Positions 24,044-33,874 are shown, counted from the stretch's first letter. The stretch: DNA of 64,000 nucleotides from Clostridia bacterium (GCA_017415505.1 JAFQGG010000050.1:17378-81377), one strand, 5' to 3'. The notes: generated from the sequence alone by a model not told the origin. Numbers and translations are program-made.

Positions 24044-24889
24044 ATGTCAATCAAAATCACTTCGGACAGTACTTGCGATTTAGGACATCTCGTTGCGGAG
24101 AGAAATATCGCTATTTTGCCCTTACAGGTAAACCTTGACGCGGACGCATACCGCGACGGCGTGGATATCACGCCACAGGATATTTTCGCGTTCGTGGATA
24201 AGACGAAAATTTTGCCCAAAACGAGCGCGCCGAGTATCGGGGAATACGAAGAGTTTTTCAAAAAACAATTAGAGGAAGCGGACGAGCTTATTCACTTTAA
24301 CATTTCCTCGAAAAGCTCGGGTTCGCACAATTTCGCGAAAGAGGCGGCGTTAAGCTTTAACGGCAAGGTGCGCGTGGTCGATTCCAAGGCGCTTTCCTCG
24401 GGACAGGGCTTGCTCGTAATGCACGCGTGCGATTTGCGCGACGCAGGGAAAACGGCGGAAGAAATCGAGAAGTCGGTGTTGGAGGTGCGCGAAAGAATCA
24501 ACACCTCGTTCGTACCCGATAGACTCGACTACTTGCATAAGGGCGGGCGTTGCTCGGGCATGACCATGTTCGTAGCGAACGCGCTTAAAATCCACCCGAA
24601 GATCGTCATGAAAGACGGGCAACTCGTACAGGGCGGTAAGTACCGCGGGAATATGACGCGTTGCATTTCCCAATATATCGACGATTTGAAACGGGATTAT
24701 CCCAATTACGATAAGACCCGTTGTTTCGTGACCCATTCCACGGCGGATAGCGAGCTCGTGGAGTTTGCCAAGAAGAAGGTTGCCGAAGAATTTGAGTTTG
24801 AAGAAATCATTGAAACGGTGGCAGGTTCTATCATTACCAGCCATTGCGGAAAAGGCACGCTTGGCGTTTTGTTCGTTTATTACAAATAA
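24044..24889 (+). CDS. DegV family fatty-acid-binding protein
   Basis: 281 residues, full length. The N-terminus SIKITSDSTCDLG, the TSAPSIGEYEEFF motif near residue 66, the HFNISSKSSGS and VDSKALSSGQG segments and RLDYLHKGGRCSG are all signatures of DegV/FakB proteins, which hold a fatty acid for phosphorylation by FakA. The C-terminus GSIITSHCGKGTLG closes the lipid pocket. A fakA gene is not seen in the window. The start follows AGGAG. It is a paralogue of the fragment at the window start. Confidence 0.9.
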   Translation: MSIKITSDSTCDLGHLVAERNIAILPLQVNLDADAYRDGVDITPQDIFAFVDKTKILPKTSAPSIGEYEEFFKKQLEEADELIHFNISSKSSGSHNFAKEAALSFNGKVRVVDSKALSSGQGLLVMHACDLRDAGKTAEEIEKSVLEVRERINTSFVPDRLDYLHKGGRCSGMTMFVANALKIHPKIVMKDGQLVQGGKYRGNMTRCISQYIDDLKRDYPNYDKTRCFVTHSTADSELVEFAKKKVAEEFEFEEIIETVAGSIITSHCGKGTLGVLFVYYK

Positions 24890-25063
24890 GGCGGTACTAA
24901 GCAAACGGATTTTACGAAACTCCCAATCGCAAACGATTCATTCTCTCAAAACGAAGCGGGGAGATTGCGCGAGCGGGGGATTTTCGCGTTGAAAAAATCG
25001 TATCGTTATTATTGCACAAAACGATCCGTTTGATATTGAAACGCTTGAAGAAAAGGAGAAAAT

Positions 25064-25693
25064 ATGGTTTCCGTATATAACGACGCCGATTACTTGTCGG
25101 TGTACAAACAAAAAAAGAGGGTTTTCGGGGTGTTTATGGGAATAACGCTTGCCTATCTCGCACTTTGCGTGGCAATGCTCGTATACCATATTTCGTTGCC
25201 GTATGCAGACCCGCGCGATACGCTTCCTAAGGTGATCGTGTATATCGTTTCCGCGCTCTACGTCGTGTTCATTTTCCCGTTCATGGCGATCAAGTACAGC
25301 CGTGTGCGCAGGTATTTCAAAATGCTCACCTACGTATCCGAGGGCTTGAAGACGGAGGAAAAGAATTATTTCTATACCTTCCGCGAAAAGAGCCTGCAAA
25401 AGGACAATATCGACGTCGTGGGTTGCGTTTTTGAAACTTGGAGCAAAAAGAAGAGCGAGTGGATGGAACGCGAAGTGTACGCCGACGCGGAAAAACCGCT
25501 TCCCGAGTTTGGTAGCGGTGATTACGTGCATTATATCGCGCAAAGCAACTTCGTCGTGCAATACGAAATTCTTGAAAAACACGCGTACGAGTTTAGCGAG
25601 TACGAAGAGGACGAAGAGTACGAGGACGAGGAAGAAGACGGCGAAGGGGAAATGGAAGAGGAAACTATGGCAGAAGGAGAACAACAGGCATGA
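25064..25693 (+). CDS. Hypothetical membrane protein with acidic tail
   Basis: 209 residues of unknown function. Two hydrophobic segments (about 21-45 and 55-76) are followed by a cytosolic domain (about 80-175) and a C-terminal tail from about residue 176 that is almost purely Glu/Asp. The start follows AAAGGAG. The stop overlaps the ACT-domain gene (ATGAG), so they are translated together. I do not recognise the family. Confidence 0.7.
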   Translation: MVSVYNDADYLSVYKQKKRVFGVFMGITLAYLALCVAMLVYHISLPYADPRDTLPKVIVYIVSALYVVFIFPFMAIKYSRVRRYFKMLTYVSEGLKTEEKNYFYTFREKSLQKDNIDVVGCVFETWSKKKSEWMEREVYADAEKPLPEFGSGDYVHYIAQSNFVVQYEILEKHAYEFSEYEEDEEYEDEEEDGEGEMEEETMAEGEQQA

Positions 25694-25959
25694 GAGCAGT
25701 CGTGACCGTAACGGGTAAAGATAAAAAGGGTATTATAGCGAAAATAAGCGCGTTTCTTTGCGAGAAAGGCGCAAACGTGGAAGATATTTCCCAAACGATT
25801 TTGGGAGAATATTTCGCCATGATTATGATCGTGGATTTGAGCGAAAGCAAGGAAGAGCTTTCCGTTCTTGCGCGTGAGTGCTCGGAGCTTGGCAAGCAAA
25901 TCGGTATGTCCGTGTATATGCAACACGAGGACATATTTAACGCCATGCACAGCGTATAA
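25690..25959 (+). CDS. ACT-domain protein (UPF0237)
   Basis: 89 residues, a single ACT domain (AVVTVTGKDKKGIIAKISAF) as in the UPF0237 family, which binds small ligands such as amino acids or nucleotides and is almost always next to a UPF0210 protein. Here that partner begins 12 bases downstream. The ligand is not known. ATGA overlap with the upstream gene. Confidence 0.9.
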   Translation: MRAVVTVTGKDKKGIIAKISAFLCEKGANVEDISQTILGEYFAMIMIVDLSESKEELSVLARECSELGKQIGMSVYMQHEDIFNAMHSV

Positions 25960-25971
25960 GGAGAGAAGGGA

Positions 25972-27327
25972 ATGTTTACGCATAAAGACGTTTTGGAAAC
26001 GATTGCGATGGTGGAAAAGGAACACCTCGACATTCGTACGATTACGATGGGCATTTCTCTTTTGACCTGTATTCGCGATACGGCAAAGGAAACGGCGAGA
26101 AGGGTGTACGACCTCGTTTGTAAAAAGGCGGAAAATATCGTAAAGACGGCGAGCGACCTTTCGGGTGAGTACGGGATTCCCATTGTGAATAAGCGGGTGT
26201 CCGTTACGCCCGTGAGCTTGATTACGGCGGCGTTCCCCGAAGACGCGCCCCTCGTGGGCAAGGCGCTCGACGACGCGGCGGCGACGCTCGGGATCGACTT
26301 CCTCGGCGGGTATTCCGCGCTCGTGCATAAATCCACCGCCGATTACGAACGGAAATTTATCCGCACCATACCCGAGGTTTTGGCGACGACGGGTCGGCTT
26401 TGCGCGTCCGTCAACGTGGGTTCGACGAAATCGGGAATCAATATGGAAGCGGTGAAAATGCTCGGAGAAACTTTCAAGGAAGCGGCGTTTTTAACCAAGG
26501 ATAAAGACGGTATCGGCGCGGCGAAACTCGTGGCGTTTTGTAACGCCGTGGAGGACAATCCCTTCATGGCGGGCGCGTTCCACGGCGTAGGCGAAGCGGA
26601 TACGGTTATTAACGTGGGCGTTTCCGGACCGGGGGTAGTCAAGCACGCGCTCGAACAAATCCCCGACGCGGATTTGACGGAGGTGGCGGAGCTTATCAAA
26701 CGCACGGCGTTCAAAATCACGCGCGCAGGTCAGCTCGTTGCCAAGGAAGCGTCTAAGCGTTTGAACGCGCAGTTCGGTATCGTCGATTTGTCGCTTGCGC
26801 CCACGCCCGCCATGGGCGACTCGGTGGCGCAAATTTTGGAGGAAATGGGCATACAAACGGTAGGCGGTCACGGCACGACGGCGGCGCTCGCACTCTTGAA
26901 TGACGCGGTGAAAAAGGGTGGCGTTATGGCGTCCTCGCGCGTGGGCGGACTTTCGGGCGCGTTCATTCCCGTGTCCGAGGATATCGGCATGATCAAGGCG
27001 GCGGAAAAGGGCGCGATTACGCTCGATAAGCTCGAAGCAATGACCTGCGTTTGTAGCGTAGGCTTGGATATGATAGCAATACCCGGCGACACGCCCGCAA
27101 CGACGATTTCGGCAATGATCGCGGACGAGGCGGCGATCGGTATGATCAACAACAAGACGACGGCGGTGCGCATTATTCCCGCGCCCGGGAAAACGGTGGG
27201 CGACGAGGTGAGCTTTGGCGGACTTTTAGGCAGAGCGCCGATTATGCCCGTGCACGAATGCGATTCGTCGAAACTTATTAACCGCGGAGGAAATATCCCC
27301 GCGCCGATTCACAGCTTTAAGAATTAA
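25972..27327 (+). CDS. UPF0210/DUF711 family protein
   Basis: 451 residues, the usual length. The family (PFL superfamily fold) is recognised by the start [20 protein letters not shown], by [11 protein letters not shown], by the glycine-rich [21 protein letters not shown] segment and by [15 protein letters not shown]. It is related to pyruvate-formate-lyase-like proteins but lacks a known reaction. Its constant pairing with the preceding ACT protein suggests ligand-regulated activity. Cytosolic, no membrane segments. Ribosome binding site GGAGAG. Confidence 0.9.
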   Translation: MFTHKDVLETIAMVEKEHLDIRTITMGISLLTCIRDTAKETARRVYDLVCKKAENIVKTASDLSGEYGIPIVNKRVSVTPVSLITAAFPEDAPLVGKALDDAAATLGIDFLGGYSALVHKSTADYERKFIRTIPEVLATTGRLCASVNVGSTKSGINMEAVKMLGETFKEAAFLTKDKDGIGAAKLVAFCNAVEDNPFMAGAFHGVGEADTVINVGVSGPGVVKHALEQIPDADLTEVAELIKRTAFKITRAGQLVAKEASKRLNAQFGIVDLSLAPTPAMGDSVAQILEEMGIQTVGGHGTTAALALLNDAVKKGGVMASSRVGGLSGAFIPVSEDIGMIKAAEKGAITLDKLEAMTCVCSVGLDMIAIPGDTPATTISAMIADEAAIGMINNKTTAVRIIPAPGKTVGDEVSFGGLLGRAPIMPVHECDSSKLINRGGNIPAPIHSFKN

Positions 27328-27380
27328 GGCGCGCTCTCTTCGCTTTTGGATTTTTAACGAAAAAGGAAATATATATTATT

Positions 27381-29165
27381 ATGGAAAGAACGGAAATTGC
27401 AGAAAATTTGAAATGGAAAACTTCGGACGTTTTCCCCACCGACGAGGCGTGGGAAGAAGAATTTAAGGCGGTAGAGAAAGAGTACGGCGGGTACGATTTC
27501 TCCGTGTTCGACCAAAAGCTTGCGGATAAGCAAACCCTGCTTGACTGCTTCAAACTTACGGATACGATCGCTCGGCGCATGGAAAAACTCTTTTTGTACG
27601 CGCATTTGCGCCACGACGAGGACGTGCGCGTTTCGAAAAACGCGGCGGCGATGGCGCGGATTAGCGCGCTTTATTCCAAGGTGTTTGCCGAGCTTGCGTT
27701 CGTAGAACCGCAACTCACCGCGTTGCCCGAGGAAACTTTGCAGGCGTTTATCGCCGACCCCGATTTTAAGGATTACGATTACCGCTTGCGGAAGATCGCG
27801 GCGGGGAAAGCGCACGTTTTGAGCGCGGCGGAAGAAAAACTTCTCACGCTCGGTAGCGACGTTATGGGCGGTTTCCGCGACGTGTTCATGATGCTCGATA
27901 ACGCGAACCTCAATTTGCCCAAGGCGACTTTGCACGGCGAAGAAGTGCAAATGAGCCACGGCACTTACGGCGTTGCGCTCCGTTCGGGGAGTGCGGAAGA
28001 ACGCAAGGAATGGTTTGAAAAATATTACGCTTCGTATATCCGCTTGATCGACGCGATCACGCAAGCGTATTACGGCAACGTAAAAAAGGACGTCTTCTAT
28101 AAGACGGTGAGAAAGTACGAAAGCTGTATGGCAATGGCGATGGACGGCGAGGACGTAGACCCGAAAGTGTACGAAAACTTGATCGAGGCTACGCACGCGG
28201 CGTTGCCGATTATGCACGAATATATTTCGTTGCGTAAAAAGGTAGTGGGCTTGGAAGAGCAACATATGTACGATATCTATATGCCCCTCGTGGAAAACGC
28301 GGAAATCCAACTCCCGTTCGACGAGGCGTACGAGCTCGTTATCAAAGGTCTTGCGCCCCTTGGCGAAGACTATCAAAACCTTTTGAGAAAGGGGAAAGCG
28401 GACGGCTGGATCGACGTTTGCGAAAACGAGGGTAAGCGTAGCGGTGCGTACAGCTCGGGCGTGTACGAATCCCCGCACCCGTACGTGCTTTTGAACTATC
28501 AACCGACCATGAACGATATTTTCACGGTCGCGCACGAAATGGGTCACGCGCTCCACACCTATAAATCCAACGAAAGACAACCCTACTCCAAGGCGGACTA
28601 CACGATTTTCCTTGCGGAGATCGCAAGTACCGTCAACGAAGTGTTGCTTTTGAAGTATTTGTATAACACCTCGACGGATAAGAATTTGAAAAAGTACCTG
28701 CTCAATTATTATATGGATATGATTCGCGGTACGATGTTCCGTCAAACGCAGTTTGCGGAGTTTGAACAAATCGCGCACGCGAAAGCGGAAGCGGGCGAAG
28801 CGCTCACGAAAGAAACGCTTTGCGATTTGTATTACGGTTTGAATCAGAAATATTACGGCGAAGGGATTATCCACGACAAGGAAATCGCGTACGAATGGGC
28901 GCGGATTCCCCATTTCTATAACTCCTTCTACGTATATAAGTACGCGACGGGTATCACTTCGGCAATTTCTATCGTAAAACGCATTCTCACGGAAGGGGAA
29001 TCGGCGGTACGCGATTATTTCGAGTTCCTCTCTTCGGGCGGTTGCGAAGACCCCGTTTCCATCTTGAAAAAGGCGGGCGTGGATCTTACGACGAGCGCGC
29101 CGTTTGAGGCGGCAACGCGCGAGTTCGAGGAAACTTTGAACGAGTTCAAGAGCCTTTTGGATTAA
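27381..29165 (+). CDS. pepF: Oligoendopeptidase F (M3 family)
   Basis: 594 residues. Cytosolic zinc peptidase that cleaves short peptides. The zinc site VAHEMGHALHTY lies near residue 385, with the third ligand Glu in IASTVNEVLLL (near residue 415). The N-terminal helical region (about 10-200) and the C-terminal YYGEGIIHDKEIAYEWARIPHF box are typical of PepF. Length is as expected. It has its own weak GGAAAT ribosome binding site 53 bases after the UPF0210 gene and may be part of the same long transcript. Confidence 0.93.
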   Translation: MERTEIAENLKWKTSDVFPTDEAWEEEFKAVEKEYGGYDFSVFDQKLADKQTLLDCFKLTDTIARRMEKLFLYAHLRHDEDVRVSKNAAAMARISALYSKVFAELAFVEPQLTALPEETLQAFIADPDFKDYDYRLRKIAAGKAHVLSAAEEKLLTLGSDVMGGFRDVFMMLDNANLNLPKATLHGEEVQMSHGTYGVALRSGSAEERKEWFEKYYASYIRLIDAITQAYYGNVKKDVFYKTVRKYESCMAMAMDGEDVDPKVYENLIEATHAALPIMHEYISLRKKVVGLEEQHMYDIYMPLVENAEIQLPFDEAYELVIKGLAPLGEDYQNLLRKGKADGWIDVCENEGKRSGAYSSGVYESPHPYVLLNYQPTMNDIFTVAHEMGHALHTYKSNERQPYSKADYTIFLAEIASTVNEVLLLKYLYNTSTDKNLKKYLLNYYMDMIRGTMFRQTQFAEFEQIAHAKAEAGEALTKETLCDLYYGLNQKYYGEGIIHDKEIAYEWARIPHFYNSFYVYKYATGITSAISIVKRILTEGESAVRDYFEFLSSGGCEDPVSILKKAGVDLTTSAPFEAATREFEETLNEFKSLLD

Positions 29166-29224
29166 AAACGGGCGTACCGTGTACGCAACGAATGAAAAAA
29201 TAAAGAAGAAAAGGAAAGGAAACG

Positions 29225-30736
29225 ATGGCAACGACAGTCAACACGATGCCGTATAACCGCGACGCGGAAATGGCGCTTTTGGGGTGCTTTTTAATCGATC
29301 ACGAAATCGCCGCGGAGCTCGTCGAAAAACTCGGCGAAGCGGATTTTTACGTGGAACAGCATAAATATATCATTCGCGCGATGCAAAAGGTGTTTTTCGA
29401 TAGAAAACCCGTAGACCTCGTTACCGTTGCCGATCAGTTGGACGGAGAGGGTGCGCTCGAAAAGGCGGGCGGGATCGTGTATCTCACCGAGCTTGCGCAA
29501 ATCACGCCGTCGGCTGCGAACTATAAATCGTATTTCGAAATCGTTTCTCGCGATAGCATGAATAGAAAACTCATTCGCGCGTCGAGAAAGATTATCGAAA
29601 CTTCCATGGAAGCGACGGACGGACAAACGGCGCTCGCGTTTGCGGAAAAAACCATTTACGATATTTCCCGCGAAACGGAGCGTTCCGCGCTTTTGGGTAT
29701 GGAAGAAGGGGATATTATCGGGGAGGTTTTGCACAAATTCGAACAGTTGCAATCCGATCCCGATTCCTTCCGCGGAATCCCCACGGGGTACAAGCGGTTG
29801 GATAAAATGACGCACGGCTTACAGCCGGGCGCGCTTATCGTCCTCGCCGCCCGTCCCGGTATGGGGAAAACCTCGCTTGCCATGAACCTCGTAGAACACG
29901 CCGCTTTGCGCGCGGGCAAAACCTGCGCCGTGTTCTCGCTCGAAATGCCCCGTAGCGAAATCGTGCAAAGACTCATTTGCTCGTACGCCAACGTCAGTAT
30001 GCAAAAGGCGCTTTCGGGAGAGTTGGACGCAAAGGAATGGAAAAAACTCATGCTCGCGGGCGATAAATTGAAAAAGAGTAAAATTTTTATCGACGATTCT
30101 TCGCGCGTAACGCCTGCGGAAATTTTGTCGAAGTGCCGTCGCGTGAAATCGACGGCAGGCTCGCTCGATCTTATCATGATCGACTATATCCAGCTTATGT
30201 CGAGCGGGGATTCCAAGCTTGCGGGATCGGATAACCGTACGCAAGAGGTCGCGTCTATTACGCGTGATTTGAAGATTATGGCAAAGGAACTGTCCGTGCC
30301 CGTAATCGCGCTTTCACAGCTCCGCCGTATTCAATCGAAAGAACCGCAACTTTCCGACCTTCGTGAATCGGGCGCAATCGAGCAGGACGCCGATATCGTT
30401 ATGTTTATTAGCCGTCCCGAAGCGATCGCTACCAAAGAAGAGCTTGATTCGGGTAAGATTATAAAAGGCGCGGCGGAATTGATTCTCGCCAAGCACAGAG
30501 CGGGTGAACAGGGTCGCGTGTCCTTGAAGTTTATCGGGGAATGTACCAAATTCGTGGACGTGGACGAACAAAACCGTACGGACGAACCGCCCGATTTTTC
30601 GCGCGCGCCCGATCCGTACGCGGACGACGAGGAGTACGAACCGCCCGAAGACGATTATACGCCCCCCGAACCGCCCGCGCGCAAGAGCGATCCCAAACCC
30701 GTTATGGGCGACGATGACGAACTTCCGTTCGAATAA
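29225..30736 (+). CDS. dnaB: Replicative DNA helicase DnaB with extended acidic tail
   Basis: 503 residues, about 50 longer than usual. Hexameric ring helicase that unwinds the fork. The N-terminal domain (about 8-110) and RecA-like motor (about 175-445) are complete: Walker A ARPGMGKTS near residue 212, LDLIMIDYIQLM Walker B and the LSQLRR Arg motif. The unusual C-terminal tail (about 450-503) is Pro/Asp/Glu-rich and ends DDDELPFE, strongly like the C-terminal tip of single-stranded-DNA-binding protein (DDDIPF). It lies two bases from the next gene and near other housekeeping genes. Confidence 0.93.
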   Translation: MATTVNTMPYNRDAEMALLGCFLIDHEIAAELVEKLGEADFYVEQHKYIIRAMQKVFFDRKPVDLVTVADQLDGEGALEKAGGIVYLTELAQITPSAANYKSYFEIVSRDSMNRKLIRASRKIIETSMEATDGQTALAFAEKTIYDISRETERSALLGMEEGDIIGEVLHKFEQLQSDPDSFRGIPTGYKRLDKMTHGLQPGALIVLAARPGMGKTSLAMNLVEHAALRAGKTCAVFSLEMPRSEIVQRLICSYANVSMQKALSGELDAKEWKKLMLAGDKLKKSKIFIDDSSRVTPAEILSKCRRVKSTAGSLDLIMIDYIQLMSSGDSKLAGSDNRTQEVASITRDLKIMAKELSVPVIALSQLRRIQSKEPQLSDLRESGAIEQDADIVMFISRPEAIATKEELDSGKIIKGAAELILAKHRAGEQGRVSLKFIGECTKFVDVDEQNRTDEPPDFSRAPDPYADDEEYEPPEDDYTPPEPPARKSDPKPVMGDDDELPFE

Positions 30737-30738
30737 TT

Positions 30739-31746
30739 ATGCAAACGAAGATAGAAAAAATTACGCCCGAGAGCTTGCGGGAAGCCAAAAATTTAATAGA
30801 TCGTGGCGAGGTCGTAGCGATACCGACGGAAACGGTGTACGGGCTTGGCGGAAACGCCTTTGACGATAACGCCGTCAAAAAGATTTTTGAGGTAAAGGGC
30901 AGACCCAACGACAATCCGTTGATTGCGCACGTCCATTTGGATTACGACTTATTGAAAATCGTCGATTACGACCCGCCGTACGCGAAAAAATTACGCGAGG
31001 CGTTTTTGCCCGGTCCGCTCACGCTCGTCTATCCCTCGAAAGGCAAGGTAAGCCCGTTCGTGTCCTGCGGATTGGATACGCTCGCGGTCCGCGTACCCGC
31101 GCACGAGGGCGCGCAGGCGTTTTTGCGCGAGGTGGGAATTCCGATCGTCGCGCCCAGCGCGAATTTGTCCCGCCACGTAAGCCCGACTTCCGCTCTGCAC
31201 GTTTACAACGATTTTGCCGGCAAGATTCCCTTGATTCTCGACGGCGGGGAGTGCGAGGGCGGTATAGAGAGTACCGTTTGCGACTGTACGGGGGAAGTAC
31301 CTACCATTTTGCGCCCGGGGCTTGTGACGCGGGAAATGATCGCAAGCGTCGTAGGTGTGTGCGAAGTGTATACGCCCGATTTCAAAGCGGGCGAAAAGGT
31401 GAAAAGTCCGGGGGTGCTGTATAAGCATTACGCCCCCAAATGCAGAGTGAAATCTTTCTTGCGAAAAGAGGACGCGCTCGCGTATTATGCGAGTTTGGAT
31501 TGTTCGCGCGCGGTGCTTTGCGAAAACTTGGAAACGGAATTTTTCCGCAAGGCGGGTTGCGAAAGGGTGTACGACCTTGGCGAAACGCCCGCGCAAATGG
31601 CGACGAACTTGTACGGCTTACTGCGTAAGGCGGAGGAAGAGTGCGACGAGCTCGTCGTGTTAGAACCAAGAGAAAAAGAGGGCGTTATGCAAGGCGTTCT
31701 CAACCGTTTGCGCAAGGCTTGCGCGTCGGAAGATATCAAACGCTAA
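30739..31746 (+). CDS. tsaC: L-threonylcarbamoyladenylate synthase
   Basis: 335 residues, the long YwlC/Sua5 form. It makes threonylcarbamoyl-AMP for the t6A modification of tRNAs that read ANN codons. The YrdC core (about 10-205) shows IPTETVYGLGGNAFD, KGRPNDNPLIAHV, LPGPLTLV and VAPSANLSRHVSPTSA; the C-terminal Sua5 domain begins after SPGVLYKHYAPKC (about 220-335). The ATG is two bases after the dnaB stop and lacks a strong own ribosome binding site, so it is translationally coupled. Next to ywlE and rpiB as in many Firmicutes. Confidence 0.93.
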   Translation: MQTKIEKITPESLREAKNLIDRGEVVAIPTETVYGLGGNAFDDNAVKKIFEVKGRPNDNPLIAHVHLDYDLLKIVDYDPPYAKKLREAFLPGPLTLVYPSKGKVSPFVSCGLDTLAVRVPAHEGAQAFLREVGIPIVAPSANLSRHVSPTSALHVYNDFAGKIPLILDGGECEGGIESTVCDCTGEVPTILRPGLVTREMIASVVGVCEVYTPDFKAGEKVKSPGVLYKHYAPKCRVKSFLRKEDALAYYASLDCSRAVLCENLETEFFRKAGCERVYDLGETPAQMATNLYGLLRKAEEECDELVVLEPREKEGVMQGVLNRLRKACASEDIKR

Positions 31747-31773
31747 ATCCCAAAGGAAGGGGGCAGGTACGAG

Positions 31774-32421
31774 ATGAAAAGAAAAACGCAAAAGAAACTC
31801 GTCGTGTTCGTGTGTACGGGCAACACCTGCCGTTCTCCCATGGCGGAGGCGTTGTTCAAAAAGCGTGCGCAAGAGTTGGGTTTGAAAAAACTCAAAGTAA
31901 GCTCGGCGGGAACGCGCGCCACGGCGGGGGATAGCTTGAACGAAAAATCGGCGACGGTACTTGCGGAAAAAGGGGTTGCGCTCAAAAAGTTTGCCTCTAA
32001 GCCCGTGGATGAGAAAATGCTCGTCGATTCGCTCGCCGTCGTTTGCATGACGGACGCGCAAAGGGATTTTTTAATGGATATGCGTTGGCGCGCGCTCCGC
32101 ACGGCGGGAGAGGAAGATATAGAGAATAATATTTATTCGTTTTCCGAACTCGTGGGATACGAGGTAATCGACCCTTACGGCAGGGATATCGATTGTTATA
32201 GATACGTGTACGAATTGATTGCGGACGGCGTGCATACGGTTATGGACAAGCTCGTACCGCCTTCGATTCGGGATAAATTTATCGAAAAACCGAGAAAACC
32301 GCGCGCGCCGAAAGCGGAAAATAAGAGTACGGCGAAAAAAACGAAATCTGCGTCGGCGGGGAAAACCGCGGCGGATAAAAATAAAAAGCGGAAAAAACCG
32401 CAAAAGGAGAAACAGTTATGA
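31774..32421 (+). CDS. ywlE: Protein arginine phosphatase YwlE-like, with Lys-rich tail
   Basis: 215 residues. Low-molecular-weight phosphatase fold: P-loop VCTGNTCRSP (Cys-14, Arg-20) with Thr-18, the residue that marks arginine phosphatases, and the catalytic Asp in DPYGRD (near 133-138). In Bacillus YwlE removes phosphate from protein arginine. The catalytic domain ends near residue 165; the last 45 residues are Lys/Ala/Pro-rich, like nucleic-acid-binding tails, and are not usual for YwlE. It overlaps rpiB by four bases. No McsB kinase is seen in the window. Confidence 0.85.
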   Translation: MKRKTQKKLVVFVCTGNTCRSPMAEALFKKRAQELGLKKLKVSSAGTRATAGDSLNEKSATVLAEKGVALKKFASKPVDEKMLVDSLAVVCMTDAQRDFLMDMRWRALRTAGEEDIENNIYSFSELVGYEVIDPYGRDIDCYRYVYELIADGVHTVMDKLVPPSIRDKFIEKPRKPRAPKAENKSTAKKTKSASAGKTAADKNKKRKKPQKEKQL

Positions 32422-32870
32422 AAATTGCAGTTGCTTGCGATCACGGCGGATTGAATTTGAAAAAAGCTATGATTGCGTACGTGGAGAAGCTTGGTCACGA
32501 AGTCGTGGATTTTGGAACGCATACTACCGCTTCTTGCGACTATCCCGATTTTGCCGCGCCTGCGGCGGAAGCGGTGGCGAGCGGAGAATGTGAACGCGGT
32601 ATCCTCGTTTGTTCTTCGGGAATCGGTGTGTCGATCGTTGCCAATAAAGTGCCGGGGGTGCGCTGTGCGCATTGTCACGATACCTATTGCGCGAAATATA
32701 CCCGTTTGCATAACGACGCGAATATGATTGCGTTCGGTGAAAAAGTGCTTGGCGAGGGGATGATGCAAGAAATCGTGTACACCTTCTTGACGACCGAGTT
32801 CGAGGGCGGGGAACGCCACGAAAGACGGGTGGCAAAAATTAAGGCTTTGGAAGAAAAATATAGCAAATAA
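32418..32870 (+). CDS. rpiB: Ribose-5-phosphate isomerase B
   Basis: 150 residues, normal length. Interconverts ribose 5-phosphate and ribulose 5-phosphate in the pentose phosphate pathway. The signature ACDHGGLNLKKAM at the start, the HTTASCDYPDFA loop, the active-site Cys region ERGILVCSSGIGVSIVANK and the RCAHCHDTYCAKYTRLHNDANMI box are all present. It overlaps the phosphatase stop by four bases (ATGA), as in other Firmicutes with the ywlC-ywlE-rpiB cluster. Confidence 0.94.
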   Translation: MKIAVACDHGGLNLKKAMIAYVEKLGHEVVDFGTHTTASCDYPDFAAPAAEAVASGECERGILVCSSGIGVSIVANKVPGVRCAHCHDTYCAKYTRLHNDANMIAFGEKVLGEGMMQEIVYTFLTTEFEGGERHERRVAKIKALEEKYSK

Positions 32871-32900
32871 ACGAAGTGAACGCATACACGGGTGGGGCGT

Positions 32901-33605
32901 ATGAAAAGGATAATCGCAATCGGCGGAGGCGAACTCCGCGAGCGTACGACGCTAAAAATAGACGAATATATCGCGAATCTTGCCAAGGAACACGCGGGCG
33001 AAAAACGCGCCAACGCGCTGTTTATTCCTACGGCGAGCCACGATTTTATGCCTTATTATAATACGTTCCACAAGGTGTATACGGGAGTGTTCGATATCAA
33101 GACGGATGTCGCGCTCACCGTGTTCAAAGAGCCGGATATGGAGAAAATGAAAACGAAGTTTGAAAAGGCGGACGTGATTTACGTCGGCGGTGGCGATACC
33201 GTTTTCATGATGGAGTCTTGGAAAAAATCGGGTTTGCTCCCCTTGATTGAAGACGCGTATAATCGGGGCGTAGTCTTGGCGGGACTGTCCGCGGGCGCGA
33301 TTTGTTGGTTCTCGGATATCTATACGGACTCGGAATCGGTGAACGGAAAGGGCGAAGAAAAGTACTCCATGTTTTCGGGGTTAAATTGGAAAAAAGGCGT
33401 AATTTCTCCTCATTACGGCACGAGAATGCTTGACTTTGATAAAATTGTATGCTATAATTATGCTCGTGCTTACGGGATCGAGGATAACGCGGCAATCGTG
33501 ATAGAGGACGGCGAAGTGGTAGGCAGTCTTTCGAGCGGTGGCAAAGCGTGGCTTTTGGAAAGTAAGGACGGAAAATTACAAAAAACGGAAATCGCGAGCG
33601 TATAA
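32901..33605 (+). CDS. Peptidase E-like protein (S51 family)
   Basis: 234 residues. S51 peptidases cleave Asp-X dipeptides or, in relatives, cyanophycin. The core shows VIYVGGGDTVFMM (about 95-107), the nucleophile Ser in VLAGLSAGAICWF (near residue 134) and the ISPHYGT box with the supporting His (near 177). Cytosolic. The ATG at 32901 is preferred over a GTG nine bases upstream, because the family starts at the IIAIGGGE strand. Last gene of the housekeeping run before tRNA-Leu. Confidence 0.82.
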   Translation: MKRIIAIGGGELRERTTLKIDEYIANLAKEHAGEKRANALFIPTASHDFMPYYNTFHKVYTGVFDIKTDVALTVFKEPDMEKMKTKFEKADVIYVGGGDTVFMMESWKKSGLLPLIEDAYNRGVVLAGLSAGAICWFSDIYTDSESVNGKGEEKYSMFSGLNWKKGVISPHYGTRMLDFDKIVCYNYARAYGIEDNAAIVIEDGEVVGSLSSGGKAWLLESKDGKLQKTEIASV

Positions 33606-33624
33606 ACGGATTTTCCGAAAATAA

Positions 33625-33709
33625 GCGGATGTGGCGAAACTGGCAGACGCGCAGGTTTCAGGTTCCTGTGGGTAACTCCGTATGGGTTCAAATCCCTTCA
33701 TCCGCACCA
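33625..33709 (+). tRNA. tRNA-Leu(CAG), integration target of the element
   Basis: Acceptor GCGGATG/CATCCGC, discriminator A, encoded CCA (33707-33709), class II variable arm, T-loop GGTTCAAATCC and anticodon loop TTCAGGT (anticodon CAG). The gene content changes abruptly to conjugative-element genes directly downstream, so its 3' end is the probable attachment site. Confidence 0.92.
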
Positions 33710-33738
33710 CAAATTGGCAACAAAAAAGATATTGCCCG

Positions 33739-33768
33739 AAAAAGTCTTGATTTTTCAAGGCTTTTTTC
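33739..33768 (+). terminator. Hairpin terminator after tRNA-Leu
   Basis: AAAAAGTCTTGA / TCAAGGCTTTTTT with a short T-rich loop; closes the housekeeping/tRNA transcript. Confidence 0.7.
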
Positions 33769-33874
33769 GTTTTTCACAGCTGAATATTTTTTTACAAAAA
33801 CGTAGATATAAAATAGGTATTTGCCTATTTTACAGGGAGTTGAACCTAAACGATATAGAAATCATAGAAAAATC

